A stretch of DNA of 32,795 bases from Saccoglossus kowalevskii (Eukaryota > Hemichordata > Enteropneusta > Harrimaniidae): assembly GCF_000003605.2 (NCBI RefSeq), contig NW_003119426.1, forward strand, positions 899,779 to 932,573. The letters run 5' to 3'. The position numbers and the translations under genes were made by a program. Positions within the stretch are counted from its first letter, which is position 1; each line of letters begins with the position of its first letter. The notes beneath the pieces were generated by a model. That model saw only the letters and a program-made list of their open reading frames with translations. It searched no databases and was not told where the DNA came from. Shown here in pieces: positions 1 to 10,545 of the stretch.

Positions 1-158
1 GGCCAAAATAAAACCTGCAGCCAATGGAGAATTATGTCAATTTGATGAAAATTTAACCAAAAAAATTATAGAAAAGAAAATTAAAATATGATAAATACTG
101 AATCAAAATTTTGGTTGGAAACATTATGGCCATTGAAGAAACTAAAGTAAAAACTTAC

Positions 159-235
159 CGTACTAACTGCCCTACACTGAATTTCCAGGAGGTGTTAGGT
201 TCTCGCAAAACAACTTCATAACCATGCATCTTAGC
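159..235 (-). CDS. N4BP2: N4BP2-like exon 5: kinase EPNTSWKF segment
   Basis: Encodes residues 371-395 plus two bases. The acceptor is cctgacag (weak pyrimidine tract) and the donor is TACG|gtaagt. HGYEVVLREPNTSWKF (374-389) matches the family segment after the DNTN strand. The next exon would need to supply one base to complete the codon starting CG, and it lies left of position 1. Positions 1-158 are intron with nothing else recognised. Confidence 0.87.
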
Positions 236-3200
236 CTGTCAGGAATACACAATACAATAGATTTTTGTATTTGATCTTGCATGCTTTATTACCATACATA
301 CGTTTTCAAACAGGCCTAGCCAAGATATGTTGACTTATCAGCAGAATTGCAATCAAAACGATTTGTGGGGAGGGAGGGGGGGGGGGTCATCACAACAAAT
401 TATTATACATCTGTGTGCTACAACAAAAACACAATCTCATACAGCCTACAGAGTTTCTATACTTTTGCGTTTCTCATGATCACCTAATTGTTATACTTTT
501 ATTTTTCTGCTTGTAGTTATAATTTAAATATAACATCCCGGATTGCCAGTGAAAATATTTCCGACATTATTCTATTTTAGTTAGGCACTGCAATGTTGCT
601 ATAAAGGAAAAGGGTTCAAATGTTGAATTATTATGTCATAACATTTTTAAAAAAAGTAATTACTGTGGAATACTTTATTTTCGCTGGAATTAATTTTCGC
701 TGAAAAGACTCTTTGGGTGTTTTGTATGGAATTTATTTTCACTGATTTTTGATGAGTTTTAATGTGAAATGTAGGAAAAAAAGTATATTCGGTGGATTTT
801 ATTTTCACAGAATCATCCCTTCAGTGAAAATAGCAAAAATAAATTCCAAGCGAAAATAAAGTATTCTACAGTAATTCAAATGTGACTTTATACTAGCGAA
901 TGAAATGGATTTTACTGCGAGATGAATTATATATAACCAAACCAAACATGAGCTTAATATGCTTCAGTGCCTTAAATAGTTGCTAATTATGCATGTTATT
1001 TGAGCTGTTCAATTCAAAACAAATATAAGAACACTCCTTGGAAATATTTTTCTGGTCCAGAGACTACTGATATTATGAATATTTCAGAAAAGAAAAGCTG
1101 ATACCATTTACACATAATTAGTATTCAAATTAGCTAGATAAACTGCAGACAAATGATTTTCATTTACCTACACAAGCATTTATGTACCAGTTCACTCCAT
1201 TTGAGAAACAGTTATAATTAGTATGCAAATTAGCTAATTAATATTCACAGCTAATTAATATTCATTTTTTTCTTGGCATGCCAAAAGTGAGCATAAGTAT
1301 ATTATTTTAAGCATTTTGTGAGGAAAATACAGCTTGGAAAGTCATCATAATCAAAAACGACAACAATGAAAATAAAGAAAGACATTTTCCCATCATACAC
1401 ATTACCTTTCATCTACAATGATACAAAGTAAACATGCTAAAAGCAATTAATTATGCAAATTTTTTCATTTTCAAACAATTATCAGTCATGCGACTACACA
1501 AAATGTGGATGTGTATTAAGTTTTAATACATTTCAGAAAACTATTAAAATATGAACAAAACATGCTGAAAGTAGGTACCAGTAATTACCCCCCGGTAGTA
1601 TGTAAATTAATTTGGACAGAATAATTACAAACGAGGGTTTGACATTCAATTAAGCACACAGTATATGCAAGTACCAAGTTCAAAGTCAACTGAAAAAGAT
1701 TTTTAAGATACAGATTAAACAAGCATTTTTGCAATTGTGCTCTGGATTCTCAATAATTACATTTTCCTGACTTGTTGTAGAAACCATTCATGTGCGATTC
1801 TGACGACAAATGTACCGGTATATAAAAGGGCTGTATGGCAAACTTTCTGGCATAATGACAATTCAATGGACTGTCTTGGCATCAACCAGGCCAAGTCAAA
1901 CACAATCCCTTGTAGACCACATCGAAGTAGCCACTAAAGTCAGACACATTAGTAACAGTGGCTTCAGGTTTTACATTTAAGTCCATTGCACACTCACACA
2001 GGTACAAAAAACTCTGGGTGATTTATAATTGAAAATGCCACTTACAATGGAAACGTAGGGAACCATTTCCCAGAACTGTACATTTGTATTGTCAATTATG
2101 ATTGGTGTTCTGCCAATCTGCATTGCAATCTTAGCTGAAATGAAACAGAAAGTCTTACAATCATAACCATGTGCAACTTAATCATGTATGCATAATCATG
2201 AACAGCAGAAGTGAACTTTCATGCATTGCAAGTGTTTGAAAGCAACCCCAATCCACACTGACAAATTTAGAAGGGGTGCAGGATGTTTCATTTTTGATAA
2301 AAGCCCAAGAAGATGCCTGAGTAATAAACCAAATCTCACCTCGTTTCTGATTCCATTCATGTGCCTGTCCCACCTCATAAGGAATATACTGATATCTGCC
2401 GTTTCGCCAAAAATAGTCATCCGTGCTATAGATACTACCACCACCAACCAATTGTCTGGTAATGAGAATACATCAATATACTACAAGCGCAATTTTTTGT
2501 CAGAGAAACTCGTACAATCTGCTGTCTCATAAAACAGTATGTATACCATTGCAAAATAAACACAAAAAACATAAATGCCAATATTACTGTGTGGTAGGTA
2601 TACCTACATGTTTGATTACATGTATACATGTGTGAAATCCTGATAACACCCGTTTGTTTGTATGCATGTGACAGTAATCTTAGGTACATGAGTTCACGAG
2701 TTGCCAAAAATAATGTGACAGAATATCACATGCACGATTTAATCTAAATTTTATTTATTTTTCACCATATCATATAGCCACTGATGGAACCACAGCATGG
2801 CCCAAATACAAAAATAGTTATGTTAGATAATATCATAAACTGATTATATTGAGTATATCATTTTACTAATAATCAATATTTTACATTAAACATTAATGAT
2901 ATTTTACCTTGCTAGAGTTGATTTTCCACTTCCCGGAAGCCCTCGCATTAAACAAAGCACTTTCCCACTGGGCAAGGATTCAGATACCTGTTCAGAAACT
3001 TTCTGAAGTTGTAAACTATCCGGATCAGCTGGATCAGGCGGATCAGGCTTTTCTACCACTTTACATCCAAGATCCCAAGCACGAATGTTGAATTTACAAC
3101 CACCAGAATCATAAAATCTCCGAAAATAGGCTGGATTTGGAAAAATTTCTATGAGATTTGGATCCACAGGGCTTAATGCACATGAAGCCATATTACGGTC

Positions 3201-6200
3201 TGCCGGTATCGTTGGTGGGTCTTTACGATAAACTTTCAATTTATCTGCAATGTATCCATTAATTCCTAATTGTAGGTTGTCCTTCCAGCGTGGATCATGA
3301 AACAATTCCGTAACAGTACTATTTTTGATCTCATCGTCAGTCATTCGGCCATCATGGATGATAACGTTACCCGGCTTTCTGTTTGCATAACTGCTCTTAC
3401 TGTACTTTGACCTGCTGGAATCAGTACTGACAGTGGTGCTGACAGTGGTGCTGACAGTGCTGCTAACAGTGGTGCTAACAGTGGTGCTGCTGCTTTTCTC
3501 TGGCTCGTCTAGGTTCATCATGTTGCTAAAACTTAGTTTGGGTGGAGGAGTACTGTCAGGTATGTCCACTGATGGATCATTGAGTTTAAAAAGAATGTCC
3601 AATGCCACATCAACTGTATATGAATAGAAGAAAAAAAAGACAACGAAATAAGAAACAACACCCACTATTAATTAAGCAAAAATAAAGAAAGTTCAGAGTA
3701 CATGACATGAAAACAGGATTATTCAGTGGTGTCAATTTATCTACGGGTAAACGTAAAATGTCATAAGCAAGAAGCTGAGCAAACAGTTTATTATCAATCC
3801 TATTTGAAAGGATTGAATATCGATGATTGGTAAAATATAATTGTCATCCAATTGTAAACACAGCAACCAATTTTAGTACATGTACAATATTAAAATATCA
3901 CAGTATTATGGCCCTTCTCAAAGGTTTACAATTTCAACAAAAGAAGTAGCTGACTGTTTGTCTGAGGCAAATAACCATTACTCAGTCAACAGCAAATACA
4001 TTAATATTGTCACATTGTATTAACATGTTTAAGACATCATGTTTTTTGGAGAGCAGATAAAATTAGATTCCTGTCATTAAGTAATACCTTTTCAAAGGGC
4101 AAACAACAGGCCATATATCATAAATATGCATATACCGGTACACTATACACTCAGAAGTACTTGTCGAGATAGCAACTCTTCCAGCTTGAAATTAAACATT
4201 TAGCTGATGTAGTGAAACATGTCATATGGAATTCAGGGATTGATGCTATGTGCATTTGTCCAATATGATATCTGATGTATACTGTAAAAAGATTAATTAT
4301 TCACTGGGTTTTAATTTTGCTTATTTCGCTGACTGGAAAATGCGCTATTAAAATTAAAATCCAGTGAATATGTAAAACTTAGCATAGAACACATTATCTA
4401 AATGATAAAACCATGAATTTAAAACCCACTGAATATGCATGAAATGCTAAATCAGCAAAATTTAAACCCAGTGAAAATTAGTTATTTTACAGTATGTGAA
4501 GTTTGAACTTGATCAGTCCAGGCATGTCAGAGATATGGAACCGGAACTGCATTCTTTAAAACAAAACATACTACTTGTCATTTATTTTTATATTGTTTTT
4601 CGATGGGCAAATTTCATTTCTGACTATAACCCTGCTGTATGAGACAATACTCGTCTGGAATATCTGATATCTTGTATCGTCCAATCCATATCCTACATAG
4701 GACAGAGTGGTGGAATATTCGAGTCATAATATTTCAATAATTAACTTTAAGGCAAACTGAAATAACAATCAATATGTTACATACCTTTAAAGTACTCTAT
4801 ACATGGACAATAGACACATTAAAACATATATGTATATGTATGGTAAGCCATGCCATACAGTTATTGCTATTTAACAAAACCGAATAAAGTGTGATTTAAC
4901 CTCAAAATCTGAATTGAACATTTCAAATGCGCAATGAGCGTAGGCGTGCATTATGCAAACATGTACAGACAAGTCCTAATTGTGATATTTCAACCAATTT
5001 GATTAATCTTTCACCCGTTTAACCAATAAATCTTTACATACCAAGGTCACTTCAGTATGATTTAAAAGCCCCTTAAAATAAACTATTAAGTCACAATTGA
5101 AAAAAAAAAAATTCTAAATAGTTGGCACAATGTTTTAATTTGTCTAATAATAATTTTGGAACATAAACTTTGAGTATACTTTGTATTTTAGTCCATTAGT
5201 TTGACAAAATTTGTGTAGTCATAGAAACCAAAATAGTTTTATTGCCTTATATAATTTATCATATGGTGGTGTAGTCAGGTTTTTGGTTTCTGATCAGTAT
5301 ACACAAACAGTTTAATCAGAGGTCACACTGGCCTTGCTGATCCTAAAATACATGTGGCCAAATCAGGTGTCCTCTAGATGTTATATCTACCTCCCCCAAA
5401 CATAACAATCTACAACAAAAAATAGATTTAATTATATTTATCTTCATTTAGTAACAAACAAGAATTTATCAGATTTAAAAGCAAAATTATCAAACAGTGG
5501 TTCACATGATAAAAATGTTCATTCGAACATAAATTTGGGAGTCATAGTATTTATTTACCAATTGACCGTTTTGATCAAAATTGTCTTCTCCCAGTCTCTT
5601 ATATGTACATGTACTCAAATCTGAATACAGTTGTTTACTCTGTCATTGTTAAGTTGACTTGTTAAGTTTATTGTGAACATACTTCTTCAAGATCTAGATT
5701 TAATACTGAGACATTATTTATTTTGATTTCTTCATTTTCTATCTCTATATGTCTATACAAATAATAATATTATCTTTATTACATTTTAATGAATAATGAC
5801 AGTTCATCTTAAGTTGAAATAATAAAGTATATAAAAGTAGAAGTACAAGACAATAAAGACACAGATCAAAAAAAAAAGAGTACTACAGTGTATATGTTTA
5901 CTAAATGAAGTTTTTAAATAATGAACAACCTGTCTGATCAGGTGTATGTCTTGAGTGTTCATTGTTGGAATAAACTTGTTTGTCTTAGATAGGTAATCAA
6001 AGTCTAGAATTTGTTTCGAGAAATGGCGATACATTTTTGCACGTTCATAACTGTTGCAGGTTGTAATAAAATGAATTTCATTTCCCACAATATTGTACTT
6101 TTAGCATAGTCTATCCTCCTTAGGTAATTTAGGTCGTTTCTAGCTTATGGTTACTTAGTCTGAGGTGTGACATCATTTGAATATCATTTATGTTTAAATC

Positions 6201-8525
6201 AAATTAAAATAATTTTGCTTATTTTGAATTTTACTTTTTCTGTGTTCGTAATAATTATCGTAATTTATTGTATCACACTCGTTTTAATGTAACTTTGAAA
6301 GATAATGTTGAAACTTCTATAATTAGTTTGTAGGTTCTATTGGTAAACCCTCACACATTGCTCTGTCATCAGACCAAATTTCACATGATTTTACTATGTT
6401 ACAGAGTCAACAAAATGTTTGTAGCTCATATTATGATAATAAACTTCAGAGATGTACAAAGAAACATTTTTATAATGAATTTGATTATAAATTAACCGTG
6501 AGTTGAAAAATCTTATAATATTACCCACAGGCCAATGCGATAATGTTGCTTACTTACTAGTCTTTCAGACAAGCAAATAGTTTTCATCCTACAAAAACGA
6601 TTTTATTTTTTAATGAAGTCAAAAAAATCTTGGAGTATTTGTAGTTCTTTTTTTTTCTATCCAATCATGGACAGAAATAACCGAAAAGAAAAAAAACCCA
6701 TCCAAGACGAGAAAATGGTTTGGTTCGAGTGTAAATCTGTGCGTCAAATGAGGTGCATTTGTAAAATCTGTTTACACCCACCCAACAACCAACTGCTATG
6801 CAATACTACTGTCCGATTATCAATTTGTATTTAATGGTGAATGTAGTCTAACGCCATGACCAATATTTATCAATTAAATTTTAGTGGGTGGTAGGGGGGT
6901 TTGGAAAAAAACTAAAGGAATTAAGTTTGTTATCCGACATCGCTCTTTTGACGTCGTTCCTTAATTCAATAGGAAAGAATTTGATTGATCTGTTACAGGT
7001 GGAAAATGTCAATTTTCTAATCGAGGAACTTTATTTTTATTCACGCTTTACAACTAAACCAAGAATTTGTTGCATTTCAGTTAAGTTGTTCAGTGGGAAA
7101 ATCTCTTGTGGTTTGAAAAGAAATAAAATTCAGCAATATAATGACAGTAAAGACAAGCATAAATTCCTGATAGACAAGTTGGCTCTTTCTATTCGTCATG
7201 CGTTTTAGAAAGATCTAAATCTAGTTGTAGTTGGTGGATCGGTTTATTGTGCTTGTTTTGTTATATTATTATATACAGTATAATTTATGGGTGCCATTTT
7301 GTTTTTGATTTACTGAACTTACTTGTTGCGTTATCAGTGGGTTGGCCCCTCTTATAGTAAGAAAACTGCATTCAACCATAATATTTTTTTAATTTTTCAT
7401 GTGAATGTGATATGTATATTTACTTTTTGGTGATGTGGTAAGTTTTTTTCTCGGATGTTCGTATTATGATAAATCACAGTAATATGTTCTGTTCTGTTTG
7501 CAGTTTGTGATTGCAGTGCTTAAGTTAGTGTACGCTCAGCTTTGTGGCTAATTGTCCAAGGAGTGAACGGTTTATTTACCTGCAACCAGCCCTGGGACAA
7601 TATACTGCTAAGGGTTTCCAGACCGGGGATAAAGGGTCTGTGATATACAACAGCAATAACGTTAAATCCATGTGCACAAGAATTCAACTAGTATCTCAGG
7701 AGCGGATCCAGTTTTTGACACCGAGTACCACATAGGAAATTTGATATTTGTCATGTCATTAAAATTCTGAAGAAATGTTATCATTTTTGGTATTTTCTGA
7801 CAAAATTCTTACCATTTTTGGTGAATCTGACTACCACATGACATACTTGGTGTATGCCTTGATTCACATCTGTAACTTGCAATTAGAAGTTCAATTAATC
7901 TTTTTACAAACATAGTCAAGTTTCTTGTTATCATGATAGTTTGTGATAGATAGTTTCATCAAAAACAGTTTGCATCAATTTACTACGTATAAGTTCACCC
8001 GATCTATTGCGATTTTGAGTTGGCAACCGACCACCTGCCACCAGAGGATTAATAACGCTCACTCTGGCAACCATACATGTACGTGTTTAGATCTGGAGTA
8101 GGGAAATTACTATGAGATGTGTACCATAAAAATTGGCTCCAGTTAGATCTGCATTACAGGTATGCGTGCAAAGATAGGACTGGCTAAGCGGACGTGAAAC
8201 ATTGTACAGCACGTAACAGTACAGTATATAAAATGACCTTTGTACAGTAGACATACAGTACAACTTTGGTCAGTCTGGATGAGTTCGAAGTCGTGTACAA
8301 TTTTCAGACCATTTCTCGTTCCTTACCTTTGAAATCATTCTCCGATAATATCATATAAATGACTTCAGGATCTATACTTCCTGCAAATACTTCTTGTAGC
8401 TGTTTGAACGCATCTTCTTGCTCATTTTTAACCGCTGACGCATATGAATTCTGTTTCGGTGGCCTATTTCCAAAGTTTGATGTAGCGCCGCTCCGCCTCT
8501 CATCGCGATTTCTTTTTGGCGGCAT
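159..8525 (-). CDS. N4BP2: N4BP2-like protein (CUE + P-loop kinase), 5' half, five exons
   Basis: Joined minus-strand exons 8525-8327, 3613-2908, 2455-2340, 2134-2046 and 235-159, all with GT-AG introns and consistent phases (1, 2, 1, 0), give the first 395 residues of a protein that continues off the left edge. Residues about 40-78 form a CUE domain. Residues 110-129 are a TTVS-type repeat in a Ser/Thr-rich linker. GLPGSGKS at 291-298 is a Walker A loop, followed by STDDYF (312-317), HEWNQ (334-338), DNTNV (355-359) and EPNTSWKF (382-389), the order seen in the N4BP2 polynucleotide-kinase-like domain. Family knowledge: N4BP2, yeast Cue2 and worm NONU-1 couple CUE domains to an Smr endonuclease, and Cue2/NONU-1 act in no-go mRNA decay on collided ribosomes. 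The Smr domain would be encoded outside this window, so that role is inferred. The ATG at 8525 is the first in frame and follows a CpG-containing promoter-like stretch. N4BP2L1/L2 paralogs are less likely because a CUE domain is present. Confidence 0.9.
236..2045 (-). other. N4BP2-like intron 4
   Basis: AT-rich 1.8-kb intron. It holds a G-run (GGGGAGGGA followed by 11 Gs, 367-386) that could form a quadruplex on the strand opposite the mRNA, a TA-flanked MITE (658-876), and short AATTAGCTAATTAATATTCA-type repeats at 1110-1265. The open frame on the plus strand at 1737-1937 begins with GTG and shows no recognisable motif. Confidence 0.75.
658..876. mobile_element. MITE family A, copy 1 (TA-flanked)
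   Basis: Terminal inverted repeats begin TACTGTGGAATACTTTATTT on the left and, reverse-complemented, TACTGTAGAATACTTTATTT on the right. Similarity continues inward for about 45 bp (TTTTCGCTGGAATTAATTTT). TA dinucleotides at both ends fit a TA target duplication. It encodes no protein. An inverted copy lies at 19974-20163 in the septin gene and shares internal sequence such as TTTGGGTGTTTTGT. Confidence 0.85.
2046..2134 (-). CDS. N4BP2: N4BP2-like exon 4: kinase DNTN segment
   Basis: Encodes residues 341-370 (30 codons once the leftover G is added). The acceptor is tttcag and the donor is TCCATT|gtaagt. It contains TPIIIDNTNVQFWEM (350-364), the conserved core strand and helix of the N4BP2/AAA_33 kinase fold. 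At 89 bases with no start codon of its own it is easily missed by ORF scans. Confidence 0.88.
2340..2455 (-). CDS. N4BP2: N4BP2-like exon 3: kinase STDDYF segment
   Basis: Encodes residues 302-340 plus one base. The acceptor ends accag and the donor is CGAG|gtgaga. The STDDYF motif (312-317) supplies the paired aspartates that in T4-PNK-like kinases include the catalytic Asp. HEWNQKR at 334-340 is characteristic of N4BP2-type kinases. Confidence 0.9.
2456..2907 (-). other. N4BP2-like intron 2
   Basis: A 452-bp AT-rich intron. Apart from the splice sites I see only short TACATGTA-like palindromes (2595-2635). The 205-bp intron 3 (2135-2339) holds nothing notable. Confidence 0.75.
2908..3613 (-). 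CDS. N4BP2: N4BP2-like exon 2: end of CUE, Ser/Thr linker, Walker A
   Basis: Encodes residues 67-301 plus two bases. It starts after catatacag with VDVALDILFKLND, completing the CUE domain (L71 and L74 in the usual C-terminal leucine positions). A proline/serine linker and the TTVS repeat follow, then a region of unknown fold, and the exon ends within STLAR just after the P-loop. The donor is GCAAG|gtaaaa. The reading frame stays open upstream of the acceptor to 3665, but the sequence there is polypyrimidine-rich intron. Confidence 0.92.
3429..3488 (-). repeat. 12-bp coding minisatellite, five units
   Basis: Five consecutive 12-bp units of GACAGTGGTGCT (plus strand) with one or two substitutions lie in frame in N4BP2-like exon 2. 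They encode TTVS/STVS repeats (residues 110-129). Because 12 is a multiple of three, unit gain or loss would keep the frame. Confidence 0.9.
3614..8326 (-). other. N4BP2-like intron 1
   Basis: A 4.7-kb intron splitting the CUE domain. It contains an inverted-repeat element at 4279-4495 and otherwise unremarkable AT-rich DNA. Open stretches at 5804-6088 (minus strand), 6613-6834 and 6888-7208 (plus strand) show no family motif or codon pattern that I can recognise. GGAGCGGATCCAG near 7698 resembles one terminus of hAT-type MITEs, but no opposite terminus was found. Confidence 0.7.
4279..4495. mobile_element. MITE-like inverted-repeat element (family B)
   Basis: Left end ATACTGTAAAAAGATTAATT and reverse-complemented right end ATACTGTAAAATAACTAATT, both continuing into TTCACTGGGTTT and TTTTGCTTATT-like sequence. 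About 215 bp, non-coding. It shares the TACTGT terminus with family A, but the interior differs. Confidence 0.75.
8327..8525 (-). CDS. N4BP2: N4BP2-like exon 1: N-terminus and first part of CUE domain
   Basis: Encodes residues 1-66 plus one base. A basic, polar N-terminus (residues 1-35) is followed by the first CUE helices, with V46-F47-A48 where the family usually has Met-Phe-Pro, then DPEVIYMIL at 52-60. The donor reads AAAG|gtaagg on the minus strand. The single leftover G joins TT of exon 2 to make Val67, so the CUE domain is interrupted by a 4.7-kb intron. Confidence 0.9.
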
Positions 8526-8756
8526 ATTCGAATTAGGGTCTGTGACGTCGATCGGACATTAACAAGACATACAAAAGTGTCTTTTTTAGTGTTTTTTTCT
8601 TCAAATACTGCGTTATATTTCATGTAAAATACTCATTCGAGCGGTTGTTGGAAAACTCACTTCGCTTCCTGGAACTGATGGCGGATCTGGGTTACAAAAC
8701 AAAACCTTTGACCTCTACGTCAGGAAATGTTTGTTGGGAAATTCATTTCTCGTGTT
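8526..8756 (-). promoter_or_regulatory. Probable 5'UTR/promoter of the N4BP2-like gene
   Basis: Sequence immediately upstream of the ATG is richer in CpG than the introns. It carries a CRE-like TGACGTCG (about 8541-8548) and a second CGTCA at 8718-8722. No TATA box is evident. The transcription start cannot be fixed from sequence. Confidence 0.4.
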
Positions 8757-8876
8757 TACAGTGGGCGCAACTTAGGAGGGACTGTGCACTGTGCATACAA
8801 TTCCCGCACCCGGTAGGCGATTAACGGGGGACTTTGCAACATTTCCAGACACTCCAGTGACCGTTATAGACGCAAG
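8757..8876 (+). repeat. Diverged inverted repeat, left arm
   Basis: TACAGTGGGCGCAA through ACACTCCAGTGACCGTTATA and GACGCAA corresponds to the reverse complement of 10265-10409. The shared blocks GACTTTGCAACAT and ACTCCAGTGACCGTT are exact, and the spacing between blocks differs by indels. This is either a dispersed repeat in two orientations or the ends of a decayed 1.65-kb element. Confidence 0.75.
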
Positions 8877-8895
8877 TTACAGTTTACAGCCTACG

Positions 8896-8993
<98 letters not shown>
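8896..8993. repeat. (TTA)n microsatellite, about 33 units
   Basis: Uninterrupted TTA repeat of 98 bp, roughly 370 bp upstream of the N4BP2-like start codon. Together with the (AAT)n tract at 9075-9168 it forms an inverted pair with an 81-bp spacer. Confidence 0.98.
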
Positions 8994-9073
8994 CTCACAT
9001 ATTTTCACAATTTACTTGTATTTATTTACTTTACTTATTTATTGATTCCCCTGTAATACTTACATTCTATGGC

Positions 9074-9074
<1 letters not shown>

Positions 9075-9168
<94 letters not shown>
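9075..9168. repeat. (AAT)n microsatellite, about 31 units
   Basis: Uninterrupted AAT repeat of 94 bp, complementary to the (TTA)n tract at 8896-8993. The spacer 8994-9074 is AT-rich and not repetitive. Confidence 0.98.
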
Positions 9169-9662
9169 GAAACAGAAATAGCACAATATGGCTAGTCGAG
9201 TCTGTTTCCCTTTATCAAACAATGTTATTATTTCATGCATAAATATGCTCGTTCTATTTTGAACATTTCACGAAAATCTGCGAGATCTGTGTCTCATATA
9301 AACCAAGATGGCGATTTTTACCGTTACGAGTGCAAACTGAGAGGTTACCAAGCTTCAGCTGGGTATATTTTGGTGGTGTTTTGAAGGTTTTATTTCATTA
9401 GAAAGGCACATTGAGTTATGAGAAAATCAATGTTTATCAACACAAATGTCGCACATGCGCGGCGCGACGACTATCGCCCTTTAAAATATATCCTTTACAT
9501 ACATGTATAATGAAATTACCTTAATTACCCTCGTGAGAAAAGTTTAGCTTTGAATGCAGGTTCCGATTTTGAACTCATCGTTGATGGTACAATTATTGCC
9601 ATGATTATGTCAAAGCGTGTAGAAGAAGAAACTCGAACGTCAGGTTATTCGCCTTTTCTTAG
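9169..9662. other. Intergenic, CpG-containing, with a YY1-like site
   Basis: Contains CAAGATGGCGAT (9304-9315), which resembles a YY1/TISU site, although the ATG there opens only nine codons. GGCGCGACGACTATCGCCCT followed by TTAAA (9461-9485) resembles the right arm of the inverted repeat at 10994-11125. No gene is recognised. Confidence 0.45.
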
Positions 9663-9886
9663 GTGGAAATAGTGTGCGCACGATCGATCGCCAATAAAGT
9701 TGGACAAGCGAGGGCAACGGTTCAAATGATCAAATTGTGCGGCATTACCGTCGCACCCGTTGGATACGTTTCGACAGGAGCAGCGGCCGTCGGCTCGTCG
9801 ACTAAAGGCTACACAAGAAATCGTTTATCAAATTTAGTGTCAGAACTGAAGGGTATTTGCAACTGGTATATGGTGACTGTATGGAG
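9663..9886 (+). CDS. Candidate exon of unknown identity
   Basis: A 224-bp CpG-rich segment bounded by a plausible acceptor (GCCTTTTCTTAG before it) and donor (GGAG|GTGAAA at its end). One frame stays open from boundary to boundary, and its only stop falls inside the donor (gTGA). The translation is about 75 residues with a small-residue-rich stretch (VAPVGYVSTGAAAVGSSTKG) and matches no family I know. It contains no start codon before ATG at about residue 23. It could be an internal exon of an unannotated plus-strand gene, part of a non-coding transcript divergent from the N4BP2-like gene, or chance. No partner exon was found nearby. Confidence 0.25.
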
Positions 9887-10545
9887 GTGAAATTGAAAGT
9901 AGAAGATTCTAAGAAAGATTGACTGGGCGATGAAAGTTCTGGGAACTGGCAATGGGACATGCCATTATACGAGAAATGAACTACTATACCGTAGAACGAG
10001 GCACTCACAACGCTGATATTATTACTAGTCGTATAAGCGCAATGACAACACTACCAACGGAATTTACATTATAATATCATTCCTAGTTAATATTCATTCC
10101 CAGTTTTATGTATTATATTTCTTCCAAGTGTTACACAGCAATGATTGTTGTACCTACAATGCAACTACGTCGTCTCCCTTGGCCATACATTAAATCGCCG
10201 TGATTAAATACATACCGCGTACGTTTTTTTTGATTAACTGTCACGTGGGTGGGTATGTAAATTTATTGCGTCTACAACGGTCACTGGAGTGTTCAGGAAA
10301 GTTTCTGGTGATGTTGCAAAGTCAGAGTTAATTGCCTGCCACATGCGGCAAGTAGTCCCTCAAGCTCGAGGGACGGGGGTTGTATGTAAATATCTTGCGC
10401 CCGCTGTAGTCCGTTTAAATAATGCACATAACCACGATTACTAGTAACCGTGACATAGATGATGGATTTAACATATAGACATATAGTTGTTACTTTTTAC
10501 ATTTGTTATCTCTGTAATCAATGCTGTGCCACAGTGTAGAGATGC
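9887..10545. other. Intergenic stretch
   Basis: Includes the right arm of the inverted repeat (10265-10409), a CACGTG E-box at about 10243 and AT-rich filler. No gene is recognised. Confidence 0.5.
10265..10409 (-). repeat. Diverged inverted repeat, right arm
   Basis: Reverse complement reads CTACAGCGGGCGCAA, then an insertion with the small inverted repeat GTCCCTCGAGCTTGAGGGAC (10351-10370), then GACTTTGCAACAT and ACTCCAGTGACCGTT. It pairs with 8757-8876. No coding potential was seen. Confidence 0.75.

Noticed and set aside
6888-7208. 106-codon plus-strand frame in N4BP2-like intron 1
   Set aside because: The start is not a canonical ATG, no motif is recognised, composition matches the intron, and it opposes the gene's strand.
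7695-7712. GGAGCGGATCCAG as a hAT-type transposon end
   Set aside because: No matching opposite terminus or target duplication was found within several hundred bases.
8791-9045. Open frame encoding a poly-isoleucine protein
   Set aside because: It is a read-through of the TTA microsatellite, not a plausible gene.
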